A model generated the notes under the pieces. That model saw nothing but the letters and a program-made list of their open reading frames with translations. It did not search any database and was not told where the DNA came from. Below, in pieces: positions 8,040-16,651 of a stretch of DNA of 64,000 bases. Where the stretch lies: the NCBI RefSeq assembly GCF_009687905.1, contig NZ_BLBG01000002.1:248001-312000 (forward strand), in the 5' to 3' direction. Made by a program: the position numbers and the translations under genes. Position 1 is the stretch's first letter. Every line of letters starts with the position of its first letter. This DNA is from Lacticaseibacillus zhaodongensis. GTDB lineage: Bacteria > Bacillota > Bacilli > Lactobacillales > Lactobacillaceae.

Positions 8040-8360
8040 ATGATTCCAGAAGACAATCCCAGTGAAGTAATGAACATTATCGTGAGTGGCGGGGACGCTC
8101 GAAAGGCCTGTTTAGCAGCCGTCGATTCTGCCAAAAATGGTGATTTTGCGGCCGCGAAGAAGGAACTTGATGCTGCCAGTGCCGCGATTGGTGTGGCGCA
8201 AAAGGCTCATAATCGCTTGCTTAGTCAGGAAGCACGTGGCGTGGGGCCAGACTTTTCCGTTCTCCTCGTGCACGCAGAATCCCATCTTGGTAATGCACAG
8301 GCTTTGTACGACATGGCTAAGGAGTTCGTCCTGCTTTACAAAGAGTTGCGCACTAAGTAA
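8040..8360 (+). CDS. Orphan PTS lactose/cellobiose-family IIA component
   Basis: A 106-residue helical protein of the PTS_IIA lac/cel family. Its VHAESH motif places histidines at 78 and 82, the same numbering as the phosphorylated His78 of lactococcal LacF. The protein would carry phosphate from HPr to a IIB domain, yet no IIB or IIC gene is nearby. It sits 18 bases behind the helicase gene and ends in a strong terminator. It may serve a permease encoded elsewhere or a regulatory role; I cannot tell which. Confidence 0.85.
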   Translation: MIPEDNPSEVMNIIVSGGDARKACLAAVDSAKNGDFAAAKKELDAASAAIGVAQKAHNRLLSQEARGVGPDFSVLLVHAESHLGNAQALYDMAKEFVLLYKELRTK

Positions 8361-8384
8361 GCAAATAACTCATTTGCTAACTAA

Positions 8385-8429
8385 AGAGGGTCTGGTTTCG
8401 GTAGACACCGAAACCAGACCCTCTTTTTT
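8385..8429 (+). terminator. Strong intrinsic terminator
   Basis: A perfect 18-bp stem, AGAGGGTCTGGTTTCGGT against ACCGAAACCAGACCCTCT, with a TAGAC-type loop and a T run. Being nearly symmetrical, it may also end tRNA-Arg transcription from the other strand. Confidence 0.95.
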
Positions 8430-8441
8430 GATTTGCACTAG

Positions 8442-8515
8442 TGCGTCAGGCGAGACTCGAACTCGCTACCTATGGTTTAGGAAACCATTGCTCTATCCAG
8501 GTGAGCTACTAACGC
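8442..8515 (-). tRNA. tRNA-Arg (anticodon CCT)
   Basis: The 74-base gene folds as a cloverleaf: acceptor GCGTTAG/CTGACGC, D-stem GCTC/GAGC, anticodon stem ATGGT/ACCAT with loop TTCCTAA (anticodon CCT, reads AGG), T-stem GCGAG/CTCGC with TTCGAGT. CCA is not encoded. It has its own promoter at 8528-8556. Confidence 0.95.
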
Positions 8516-8527
8516 AGCACACCCATA

Positions 8528-8556
8528 ATATTACGATAGCACCCGCTGCAATGCAA
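8528..8556 (-). promoter_or_regulatory. Promoter of tRNA-Arg(CCT)
   Basis: On the minus strand TTGCAT and TAATAT are separated by 17 bases, 13 bases before the tRNA 5' end. It lies between the HAD gene stop and the tRNA. Confidence 0.7.
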
Positions 8557-8567
8557 GAAGCCAGTGC

Positions 8568-9266
8568 TCACGCACTTTGTGGCAGCAGCAGCTGGCCGAG
8601 TTCCTGCAATGACTGCACCTCGAAGCTGGGGTGCAATTCACTCTGGTTTGCCTGGTTGTGCAAGTTGACCCAGATGGTTTCCAGACCGTAGTTAACGCCG
8701 CCACGAATATCAGAATTGATGCCGTCCCCGATCATGATGGTGTCGTGCTTGTCGAGTTCCGGTTCCGCGGCAAAAATGGCATCGAAGAACTGCGGAGCGG
8801 GTTTGTCGTAGCCAATTTCTTCTGAGATGTAGGTGCCTTTGAAAAATGGTGCAAGGTGACTCTGCTTTAAGCGGGCACGTTGGGTTGCACTATTGCCGTT
8901 GGTACCAGCAATGATGGTGTATCCGGCCGCCTGCAGCTGAGTGAGTAATGTTTTGGCGCCGTGCACCCGTTCGTATCCGTGGTTTAAACACTCCCGATAT
9001 TCGTGTTCAATAGCCTGTGCCGGCTCAGTGGAGCGGTGCAGTTCCTGGAGCAGTGTTGCAAAGCGGCTGGTCATGATGTCACTTCGGCTGATTTCGCCAC
9101 GTTCAAGCTGGGCCCAGAGCGCACTGTTGATTTCTTCATAGCGTTGCCGGACTGCGGGTGTATCGGGAATGTTGTAATCCTTAAAAACCTGCGTCAAACC
9201 TCGCGCTTCCGTTGCTGAGAAATCAAGGAGGGTGTTATCAAGGTCAAAAATTAATTGATGTTCCAT
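8568..9266 (-). CDS. HAD-superfamily hydrolase, YjjG-like 5'-nucleotidase
   Basis: A 232-residue cytoplasmic phosphatase. Motif I FDLDNTLLDF (Asp8, Asp10), a GTNGN motif II, YDKPAPQFFDAIF with the motif III Lys, and motif IV IGDGINSDI follow in order. The helical cap and KPAPQFFDAIF pattern match YjjG/YfnB pyrimidine nucleotidases, thought to clear non-canonical nucleotides. The ATG at 9266 is preferred because the protein then begins MEHQLIFDLD; a TTG at 9290 would add eight residues. Confidence 0.85.
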   Translation of the reverse strand: MEHQLIFDLDNTLLDFSATEARGLTQVFKDYNIPDTPAVRQRYEEINSALWAQLERGEISRSDIMTSRFATLLQELHRSTEPAQAIEHEYRECLNHGYERVHGAKTLLTQLQAAGYTIIAGTNGNSATQRARLKQSHLAPFFKGTYISEEIGYDKPAPQFFDAIFAAEPELDKHDTIMIGDGINSDIRGGVNYGLETIWVNLHNQANQSELHPSFEVQSLQELGQLLLPQSA

Positions 9267-9446
9267 CTGTGCTTTACCTTCACTTATCAAGTTTAATTAC
9301 GGCGGTGCTTATGCACGACTGCATATAGTATACGTGCAGCCGACGACTGTTGTTAACTTTACATAAAGCCAATTTCATAATAACTGCTTTTATTTTTGCA
9401 AAAAATGTACAAGCATGGGGGCGCGATTTGTTATCATTTAGTATTT

Positions 9447-10679
9447 TTATACCCAGTCACCCGCACGGAAAATTGGAATCAGTTCGCCACTCTTACTAAT
9501 TCCGTCGATGTCCATTGCGGCTGAGCCCATCATGAAGTCAACATGGGTGTCGGCGTTGTTCAAGCCAGCGTGTTCCTGTTCCGCGGTTGTCATCGTGGTG
9601 CCACCCGCAACGGAGAAGGGGTAAGCCTGACCAAAAGCCATGTGGTCGGAGGCATTTTCATCAAATAGAGTGTTGAAGAAGATGATTCCGGACTGAGAAA
9701 TCGGCGATGGGTCGGGTACTAGTGAGACCTCGCCCAGTGAGCGCGCGCCCCTGATTGCGAATAAGTCCTTGAGTACGTGTTCGCCCTGATCAGCCGCAAA
9801 ATGGATCACCTGGCCATCTTTGAAGGTGAAATGCATGCCGTTAAGAACGTTCCCGGCGTAAGCTAAAGGCTTGGTCGAACTGACTGTTCCATCAATTCGC
9901 CTGTAGTCGGGAGCGGTGAAAACTTCCTCCGTGGGCATGTTGGGGATGAAGAAGTCCCCAGCTGGATTATTGGCCCCGGCAGCTTGCCAGATATGGTGTG
10001 CAGGCAACCCCACGGTGAGGTCCGTTCCGGGCGCGCTGTAATGCAGGGCATCCAGTTGCAATGAGTTAAGCCAGCTGGCTTTGGCATTTAATTTTTGGAC
10101 ATGATTGGCCCAGGCCTCCTCGGGGTCGTCCGCATAGATACGGGTCGTTTTAAAAATCTCGTCCCATAACTTATCGACGGCTGCAGCACTTGTCAAATCA
10201 GGGAAGACTTTTTGGGCCCAGCGTGGGCTGGCCGCGGCAACGATTGTCCACGAAATTTGATTTGAGGAGATTGCGGCGGAAAGGGGTGCGTATGCTTGCT
10301 GGAAAGCGTGATTATAGCGGGCGACGCGCTTGCTATCAACACTAGCGAGATTGTCCGGGTCGCTGCTGACGACTGTGATGCGCTTTGCATTATTTGCCAG
10401 CCAGTAGTTGAATTTTGCCCCAACATACGGCGGCACTTGGTCCAAGCGGTCATCAGCTAAGTTGAGTAGGTCTAAGCGTTTAGTGGTGTCGTCTTGCCAG
10501 TCAACAAGGACCTCCTGGGCCCCAGCTTTATACGCACTAGCGACGATTAGGTGGGCGAGTGGGGCTTGATCAACGGCAATCTGCAGGTAGACCGTGTCGC
10601 CCGGTTTTACGCCAGCTCCGGTAGCAACGGTCAGGTCCGCGTATTTTTTAAGAAGGTTTGGGTAATTATCGAGTGTCAT
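9447..10679 (-). CDS. M29-family aminopeptidase (AmpS/PepS type)
   Basis: A 410-residue cytosolic metallo-aminopeptidase, the usual length of the thermophilic aminopeptidase family M29. Metal ligands are visible in context: NMPTEEVFTAPD, LGEVSLV, NTLFDENASDHMAFG, and the C-terminal NADTHVDFMMGS. These enzymes remove N-terminal residues from peptides and take part in peptide use by lactic acid bacteria. The start MTLDNYPNLLKKYADLTV is typical. It stands alone, divergent from the TetR gene. Confidence 0.92.
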   Translation of the reverse strand: MTLDNYPNLLKKYADLTVATGAGVKPGDTVYLQIAVDQAPLAHLIVASAYKAGAQEVLVDWQDDTTKRLDLLNLADDRLDQVPPYVGAKFNYWLANNAKRITVVSSDPDNLASVDSKRVARYNHAFQQAYAPLSAAISSNQISWTIVAAASPRWAQKVFPDLTSAAAVDKLWDEIFKTTRIYADDPEEAWANHVQKLNAKASWLNSLQLDALHYSAPGTDLTVGLPAHHIWQAAGANNPAGDFFIPNMPTEEVFTAPDYRRIDGTVSSTKPLAYAGNVLNGMHFTFKDGQVIHFAADQGEHVLKDLFAIRGARSLGEVSLVPDPSPISQSGIIFFNTLFDENASDHMAFGQAYPFSVAGGTTMTTAEQEHAGLNNADTHVDFMMGSAAMDIDGISKSGELIPIFRAGDWV

Positions 10680-10875
10680 CCTTGGTGCCTCGCTTTCGTG
10701 TTTAGAGCCAGTTTATCATATTCCAGGCAGGTCACCAGGCTAAGTAGGCTAAAATTAACTTCAATTATTATGCGAAATGCTATTGTTATATTTAGCCAAT
10801 TTGTTAAAATACAATTAATAACGACTGGTGTCCCGGGGGGATTATTCCAGTTGTCAATTAAACAGGGGGAAAACA

Positions 10876-11502
10876 ATGGCACGTCATAAAACAATTACGC
10901 GCGAACAGATTCTCGAGTCCGCATACACGCTGGTTGTGGAGCAAGGATTCAAACGCTTCACAGCGCGAAATATTGCCGCAGAGATCGGTTGCTCAACCCA
11001 ACCGATTTACCTAGAGTTTAACAACATGGCCGAACTGCGCGATGCAGTGATGGAACGGATCAAGCAGGAACTGACGGAAAAATTCAATAAGGTGTACACC
11101 AATGATCCCGTGATTGATATGGCGCTCACGTACATTGATTTTGCACTTGAGAATCACAACCTCTACCAGGCCGTCTTCGTTGAAGATCACTTTGGGGTTG
11201 ACGACATGCGCAGTTTCTCGATTAATGCAGCGCAGAAACGGCTCGAAAATTATGAGGCCGTTCAGCACCTATCTGCTGCCCAGAAGAACAACATCATTAG
11301 TGGTCTGTGGATTGTTGCGACTGGGATTGCTGACCTCATGACTTCTGGTTTCATTTCTATGTCCCATGCCCAGATGATCGATGTCCTGCAGGTCGTCATT
11401 CAGGAGTTTATCGAAAATGGCCGGCTTAGTGGCAACACAGGTGAGGATATTATCACCCGGGCCGCACGCCAGAGCAGCCAGCAGAATCATAATGGCAAGT
11501 AA
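10876..11502 (+). CDS. TetR/AcrR-family transcriptional regulator
   Basis: A 208-residue regulator. The N-terminal DNA-binding helix-turn-helix runs from about 9 to 55 (ITREQILESAYTLVVEQGF, TARNIAAEIGCSTQPIYLEF). The rest is an all-helical ligand and dimerisation domain. Ligand and target are unknown; the divergent M29 aminopeptidase gene is the nearest candidate target. GGGGGA lies 6 bases before the ATG at 10876. A terminator follows directly. Confidence 0.88.
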   Translation: MARHKTITREQILESAYTLVVEQGFKRFTARNIAAEIGCSTQPIYLEFNNMAELRDAVMERIKQELTEKFNKVYTNDPVIDMALTYIDFALENHNLYQAVFVEDHFGVDDMRSFSINAAQKRLENYEAVQHLSAAQKNNIISGLWIVATGIADLMTSGFISMSHAQMIDVLQVVIQEFIENGRLSGNTGEDIITRAARQSSQQNHNGK

Positions 11503-11514
11503 AGATTGACTCAC

Positions 11515-11560
11515 GAAACGCGGAGCCGCGGCCGAATTTTGGTTGCGGCCCCGCGTTTCT
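11515..11560 (+). terminator. Intrinsic terminator after the TetR gene
   Basis: GAAACGCGG-a-GCCGC pairs with GCGGC-c-CCGCGTTTC, followed by T-rich sequence. Confidence 0.85.
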
Positions 11561-11596
11561 GTTATACTATTCTCAAAAAGTGCAGGGAGATATAGC

Positions 11597-12739
11597 ATGG
11601 CTAAAGTAAAAGTTATGACCGTTTTTGGCACCAGACCCGAAGCAATCAAAATGGCACCGATCGTGCGTGAACTCAAGGAGCGCAGTGATGAGTTCGATGC
11701 CGTGACCGTTGTGTCTGCTCAGCACCGGCAGATGCTCGACCAAGTCCTCGAGATTTTCCACATCACTCCGGACTACGACTTGGACATCATGAAGCAGCGG
11801 CAGACCTTGGATCAAATCACAAGCAACGTCATTTTGGGTCTTGCCGACATCATGGACAGTGAGAAGCCTGATATTGTGCTTGTGCATGGTGATACAACGA
11901 CAACCTTTGCTGCCAGTGTCAGTGCCTTTTACCACCAGATCAAATTAGGCCATGTTGAAGCCGGCTTGCGGACTTGGAACAAGTACAGCCCGTATCCCGA
12001 AGAAATGAACCGGCAGCTCACTGACGTGCTCGCTGACATGTACTTCGCGCCGACGACCCAGAGTAAGGCGAACCTGCTAAAGGAAAATCATCCTGATGAT
12101 GAAATTTACATCACGGGGAACACGGCAATCGATGCGCTCAAGCAGACGGTCAATGACGATTACCACCACGCTGTTCTCGACATGATTGATAAGGATAAGC
12201 GGATGATTCTGGTCACGATGCACCGGCGGGAGAACCAGGGCGAGCCAATGCGGCGGGTATTCCGCGCGATGCTTGATGTGGTTAAGACGCACGATGACGT
12301 TGAAATCATCTACCCTGTGCACCTGAATCCCGTCGTGCAGGAAGCCGCTCAGTCCATTTTGGGTAACCACCCGCGGATCCACCTGATCGACCCACTCGAC
12401 GTCGTGGACTTCCACAACCTTGCCGCGCGGAGCTACTTTATCATGACCGATTCCGGTGGCGTTCAAGAGGAGGCGCCTTCACTCGGTAAGCCAGTGCTCG
12501 TTCTGCGCGATACGACTGAACGGCCAGAGGGAGTTACTGCCGGCACGCTCAAGCTGGTCGGGACCGATCCCGATGCCGTGCGCAGCAACATGATTCAACT
12601 GCTGGACGACGATGCTGAGTACCAGCGGATGGCAAACGCTAAGAATCCGTACGGTGACGGCCACGCCGCGGAGCGGATCTTGGACGCGATTGCTTATAAG
12701 TATGGTGAAAGCAGCAAGAAGCCGGAACCATTTGCCTGA
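11597..12739 (+). CDS. wecB: UDP-N-acetylglucosamine 2-epimerase (non-hydrolysing)
   Basis: A 380-residue cytosolic enzyme that interconverts UDP-GlcNAc and UDP-ManNAc for wall teichoic acid linkage units or exopolysaccharide. Signature stretches of the GT-B-like family are all present: VFGTRPEAIKMAP at the start, HGDTTTTFA, GHVEAGLRT, YPEEMNR, and TDSGGVQEEAPSLG near the UDP site. It is also called mnaA in Gram-positives. AGGGAGA precedes the ATG at 11597. It stands alone between two terminators. Confidence 0.95.
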   Translation: MAKVKVMTVFGTRPEAIKMAPIVRELKERSDEFDAVTVVSAQHRQMLDQVLEIFHITPDYDLDIMKQRQTLDQITSNVILGLADIMDSEKPDIVLVHGDTTTTFAASVSAFYHQIKLGHVEAGLRTWNKYSPYPEEMNRQLTDVLADMYFAPTTQSKANLLKENHPDDEIYITGNTAIDALKQTVNDDYHHAVLDMIDKDKRMILVTMHRRENQGEPMRRVFRAMLDVVKTHDDVEIIYPVHLNPVVQEAAQSILGNHPRIHLIDPLDVVDFHNLAARSYFIMTDSGGVQEEAPSLGKPVLVLRDTTERPEGVTAGTLKLVGTDPDAVRSNMIQLLDDDAEYQRMANAKNPYGDGHAAERILDAIAYKYGESSKKPEPFA

Positions 12740-12763
12740 GATCGTTAGTTGAAAAATTCACTG

Positions 12764-12793
12764 AGGGGGTGACGCGGAGGCGTGGCCCCTTTT
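12764..12793 (+). terminator. Intrinsic terminator after the epimerase gene
   Basis: AGGGG and CCCCT arms with inner ACGC/GCGT pairing, then TTTT. Confidence 0.75.
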
Positions 12794-12839
12794 GTGAAGC
12801 GAGTAAGCTGCTAATTATTGTTTGCAGGAGGTGCTGGGA

Positions 12840-13850
12840 ATGTTGAATTCGCTTCGGGCTGGTAATTACGCAAATCTCTATCTTGATTTGGCCCAGTCGG
12901 CGTATATCGGTCAGCCGTTAAGTTTCCCGGATTTAATTGCTGACCATCCGGTGCGGATCGATTACAGCAAAGCACGTAAACATCACCGCAAACAACACCT
13001 ACGTTTGGGCCGCAAGGGGGATCCCGTAGTCTACCTGCAGCCGGATACAGCGGGCACCAACGTGGGAGCTGATGGCTTTCAAGCCTTCGTTGTGACCCCC
13101 GTTGCTGACATCAAGGGTGCGACGGAAGCTTACTTTGTCGTTCAGGGCAGTCAGTCAATGAATCCAAGTAGTCCGGACTGGTCCAGTAACAATATTCCTT
13201 TTGCCATCGACCGCAGCACGCCAGCACAAACAGTGAGCGCACTGTTAGCATGGCGAGCCGCTGTAAAAGCACAACCGCAGATTCAGACTTGGAATTTCAG
13301 CGGGCACTCGCTAGGGACCATGGTCATCGCTTCAATGTTGGCCAAAATTACCGTGCAGGAACGGCGCCTGCTTGGCCACACGGTCCTTTTTAACGGTCCG
13401 GACATCAGTTTGACCCTCACTGCGCCAGAAATTGCACAGCTACAAGGCATTACCCTGGATGGCAAACTCCACTACTACGTTTCAAGTCGGGACATGATTT
13501 CTGCATATCACCGCGAGCATGACCGGGGAATCGGGGATGTCGATTATATCGCCGCGCCAACCGACAGGCAGCGGCATCCCAGCATTGCCGCGCACGCTTT
13601 CGACCAGTACATAGTGGCGCGGGATGGGCAGATTGAATTGAACAACAGTAGTGAAAATATCCGCTATGGCCGCACACTGGCGCACGTTGTTGATCATGTC
13701 TTTCGCGATGTCGGCTCCGGCAAACAGATTGTGAGCGACCGTTTTGCCCAAATCAACCGCAGCGTCAAGCCAATCCTGACCCGGAAGACCGCAGTGCCAA
13801 AGGTCAACCTGACTGATCAGTCTCAATCTGCCCCAGGTGGAAAGAAATAG
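12840..13850 (+). CDS. Lipase-like alpha/beta hydrolase
   Basis: A 336-residue protein. The nucleophile elbow GHSLG puts the catalytic Ser at 157, preceded by a strand (FVVQGS) that could form the oxyanion region. It resembles lipase class 3/DUF2974-type hydrolases found in lactobacilli. There is no signal peptide, so the protein is probably cytoplasmic. Later Asp and His residues (SSRDMISAYHREHD, AAHAFDQY) could complete the triad; this is inference. GGAGGT is 7 bases before the ATG at 12840. The substrate is unknown. Confidence 0.75.
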   Translation: MLNSLRAGNYANLYLDLAQSAYIGQPLSFPDLIADHPVRIDYSKARKHHRKQHLRLGRKGDPVVYLQPDTAGTNVGADGFQAFVVTPVADIKGATEAYFVVQGSQSMNPSSPDWSSNNIPFAIDRSTPAQTVSALLAWRAAVKAQPQIQTWNFSGHSLGTMVIASMLAKITVQERRLLGHTVLFNGPDISLTLTAPEIAQLQGITLDGKLHYYVSSRDMISAYHREHDRGIGDVDYIAAPTDRQRHPSIAAHAFDQYIVARDGQIELNNSSENIRYGRTLAHVVDHVFRDVGSGKQIVSDRFAQINRSVKPILTRKTAVPKVNLTDQSQSAPGGKK

Positions 13851-13868
13851 AAGCATTTTTAGATAATA

Positions 13869-13910
13869 AATAGCCCGGGAAATAGACTTAACAATTTTTC
13901 CGGGCTATTA
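13869..13910 (+). terminator. Intrinsic terminator between convergent genes
   Basis: AATAGCCCGGgaAA pairs with TTtcCCGGGCTATT-like sequence. It lies between the hydrolase and flavodoxin genes and probably serves both. Confidence 0.85.
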
Positions 13911-13939
13911 CTGTGCTTACTCTTTACTTAGACGATTGC

Positions 13940-14398
13940 TTATTCTGCAGTGGCCGCGTGCAGAAGGTCGTCCGCAAATTTCTCGAGGGTGTCGATGTCC
14001 TCTGCTTCGGGCGCAAGGTCAATTTTGACGCCCGCCGCACCGCGCTTGGCACCGGTGGCTGCGAAGGCTTCATCGAACATGTCCACTGCAGTGGCAAAGT
14101 CATCGTAGAAGCGGTCGCCGCTGCCGCAGGTGCCGTACACCTTACCGTGCAGGTCGAGCTCCTTGAGGTCGGCAAAGAAGTCTTCCCCTTCTTCGGGGAG
14201 TAGTCCGGGCCCGCCATCACTAAAGGTGTAGGCCGCGACGATGCAAATATCCGCGTTCTCAAAGTCGCTCGCGTCTGCCTGCGTGATTTCAGTCAAAGTG
14301 GTGTCGACGCCCTGGTCGGCGAGCCGTTCCTCAACGATTTCGGCGATTTCCTGGGTATTACCAGTCATGCTGGCGTATACGATTTGTGCACTTGCCAT
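13940..14398 (-). CDS. Flavodoxin
   Basis: A 152-residue, very acidic FMN electron carrier. The phosphate-binding loop SMTGNTQEIA is at about 10-19, and the two isoalloxazine-flanking loops appear as YTFSDGGPGLLPEE and CGSGDRFYDDF. Length and acidity are typical of short-chain flavodoxins. Partners cannot be read from context; the gene is alone and divergent from map. AGGAGG precedes the ATG. Confidence 0.92.
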   Translation of the reverse strand: MASAQIVYASMTGNTQEIAEIVEERLADQGVDTTLTEITQADASDFENADICIVAAYTFSDGGPGLLPEEGEDFFADLKELDLHGKVYGTCGSGDRFYDDFATAVDMFDEAFAATGAKRGAAGVKIDLAPEAEDIDTLEKFADDLLHAATAE

Positions 14399-14577
14399 GC
14401 TGTTGCCTCCTAAAATAGATGTGCTTTGGCACGATTATAGCAGAGACCGAGCATTCTTGCAGGCGTCGTTGGCACTAATGTGCGCGCTAGACGGATTGTG
14501 GTTCACTCTCATTGGTGCAATTTCGTGCTAAAAAAGGGCGCTTAGTGTATCATGAAACTTGGAAATATGGAGGCTTA

Positions 14578-15399
14578 ATGTTGATTACTATTAAATCAGA
14601 ACGTGAACTTGAAGGAATGTATCGTTCCGGTGCGATTCTTGCCGGGATGCACCGCGGCCTGCGGGACATCATCAAACCAGGTATCTCAAGCTGGGAGATT
14701 GAAGAGTGGGCACTTAAGTATTACGCAGAGCAAGATGCAATTGCCGAGCAGATTGGTTTTGAAGGCTATAAGTACGCTACTTGTGTTGCCGTTAACGATG
14801 AAGTCGCCCACGCGATTCCGCGGAAGGACCTGATTCTCAAGGAAGGGGACCTCGTCAAGGTCGATACCGTTGTCAACAAGGACGGTTACATGAGCGATTC
14901 TTGCTGGACCTATGCGGTTGGCGAAATTAGTCCAGAAGCTAAGAAGCTGATGGACGTTACCCGCAAGGCACTGTACCTAGGAATTGATCAAGCGGTCGTT
15001 GGCAACCGGATTGGTGATATTGGTGCGGCAATTCAGCAGTATACCGAGGTTGAAAATGGTTACGGCGACGTCCGCGACCTGATTGGCCATGGTATTCAGC
15101 CAACAATGCATGAAGCGCCTAATGTTCCCAATTATGGGGAAGCTGGCAAGGGGCTGCGGCTCAAGGCCGGCATGACCATCACTATCGAGCCAATGATCAA
15201 CGCTGGTACCTGGCGGATCGGCGTGCGGGAAGTGCCACATGAAGACTGGGAATATTACGTCAGTCAAGATGGTTCGCTCAGCGCCCAATACGAACACACC
15301 TTGGTGATTACGCATGATGGTCCCAAAATCCTGACTAGTCAGGACCACGACCTTGATGCGAAGTACCTGCTCAAGGATGGGGAAAAATACGCCCTGTAA
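14578..15399 (+). CDS. map: Methionine aminopeptidase, type I
   Basis: A 273-residue enzyme that removes the initiator Met from nascent proteins. The metal and substrate residues are all present: His79 (HAIPR), Asp96 and Asp107 (VDTVVNKDGYMSDSC), His171 (GHGI), His178, Glu204 (TIEPMI) and Glu239 (YEHTLVIT). The ATG at 14578 follows ATGGAGG; an upstream in-frame start at 14512 has no ribosome site. It stands apart from the ribosomal operon, where map often lies in other Firmicutes. Confidence 0.95.
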   Translation: MLITIKSERELEGMYRSGAILAGMHRGLRDIIKPGISSWEIEEWALKYYAEQDAIAEQIGFEGYKYATCVAVNDEVAHAIPRKDLILKEGDLVKVDTVVNKDGYMSDSCWTYAVGEISPEAKKLMDVTRKALYLGIDQAVVGNRIGDIGAAIQQYTEVENGYGDVRDLIGHGIQPTMHEAPNVPNYGEAGKGLRLKAGMTITIEPMINAGTWRIGVREVPHEDWEYYVSQDGSLSAQYEHTLVITHDGPKILTSQDHDLDAKYLLKDGEKYAL

Positions 15400-15431
15400 C
15401 TTAGTGGTGGATTCAAGATTATACGTTTACG

Positions 15432-15460
15432 AGAGGATGGGGCTGCGGCCGCATCCTCTT
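15432..15460 (+). terminator. Hairpin between map and the YihY gene
   Basis: The 8-bp stem AGAGGATG/CATCCTCT has a GC-rich loop but only TT after it. It could be a weak terminator or a processing site. Confidence 0.45.
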
Positions 15461-15488
15461 CCAATCATGACGAAGGGAGGCCGCTCCA

Positions 15489-16481
15489 ATGGCGAAGCGG
15501 TCAGTTCGTCTGCGCTATTATGCGCATCGACGATTCGATCAAGAGTCAAAGCTACCATTAGCAAAACGGCATCTCAGTCGTGGTGAAAAGACCGTGGCGA
15601 CAGTGCAGCTTTTTTTCCGGCGCTTTGCCGACGCCATGATCGACCAGACCGCGGCGGCACTGACCTATTACACGATTTTATCGCTGTTTCCCACGGCACT
15701 GATTGTCATTAACCTAGTGCCTAGATTCGGTTTTGGCTTCACCGGGTTGCGGAACGTGCTGAACCAGTTGATTCCTGAAAACGTGATGGCGACTCTGCAT
15801 CCTGTACTGCATAACTTGGCCCACAATTCGAGTGCTACCTGGCTGGGAATTGGGGCGGTTCTGACATTGTGGGCCGCGAGTTTAGCGATGGCATCTGTTA
15901 AAACTGCTTACAACCGGGCTTACGGCGTCACCAAAAATCCGCAGAACTTCTTGATTTCACGGATCATTTCAATGTTCATGATGGTCATCGTTGTGGTGGC
16001 GGTAATTGCGACAATGATTATCTTCACTTTTGGTCAGCAATTCCTCGAGTGGTTGACGGCCGAACTGCAGTTGCCGCACGCCTGGTTGAGTGTGTTCCTG
16101 ACGTGGCGTTGGCCAGTCACTTTGGGGATTCTGATGGTTGCGTTAATGATCGTCGATTATTTCGTACCCAGCGTGGAGCTCCATTTTTGGACAATTCTGC
16201 CGGGGGTGTTCTTCACCATCGCCGGCTGGCTGCTCTTGGCACAGGTATTTTCGCTCTACATGCAGTACTTTGGGCGCAGCTTTAGCACCTATGGGACCTT
16301 GGGCGCCTTCATTGTCTTGCTCTTGTGGTTGTTCTTTAGCTCGGCAATCATGATTCTGGGGGCAATCCTGAACGCAGTGACTAGTGAGTACTTCTTCGGC
16401 AAGCCCGTGCCGTCGCGCGGGAAGACGTTAGAGCGGGGGCGCAAACTGATTCGTGAGCGGCGGCAGCACAATGCTGATTAG
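15489..16481 (+). CDS. YihY/BrkB-family inner membrane protein
   Basis: A 330-residue protein with about six membrane segments. The family hallmarks are DQTAAALTYYTILSLFPTAL near residue 55 and STYGTLGAFIVLLLW near 275. Older annotations call such proteins ribonuclease BN, which is incorrect for this family. The function is unsettled. The basic N- and C-terminal tails probably face the cytoplasm. GGGAGG lies 10 bases before the ATG. Confidence 0.9.
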   Translation: MAKRSVRLRYYAHRRFDQESKLPLAKRHLSRGEKTVATVQLFFRRFADAMIDQTAAALTYYTILSLFPTALIVINLVPRFGFGFTGLRNVLNQLIPENVMATLHPVLHNLAHNSSATWLGIGAVLTLWAASLAMASVKTAYNRAYGVTKNPQNFLISRIISMFMMVIVVVAVIATMIIFTFGQQFLEWLTAELQLPHAWLSVFLTWRWPVTLGILMVALMIVDYFVPSVELHFWTILPGVFFTIAGWLLLAQVFSLYMQYFGRSFSTYGTLGAFIVLLLWLFFSSAIMILGAILNAVTSEYFFGKPVPSRGKTLERGRKLIRERRQHNAD

Positions 16482-16651
16482 CATTCAGGGCGACATTTGG
16501 TTATTATTAACTGGTGCGCGTTCAATTTGTGGCAAAAGATAATGCTTTAGTTAAGGCATCAAAATATTTACCGCGCGCAATGAACATTGGGTTAAAATAA
16601 AGTTTCTGGGAATGTTTTCCCAACTCGCTTTTGGAAGGGGAACTAAAAGTC

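Noticed and set aside
15489-16481. Annotation as ribonuclease BN
   Set aside because: The YihY/BrkB family was misnamed; true RNase BN is the RNase Z homologue. The protein is an integral membrane protein.
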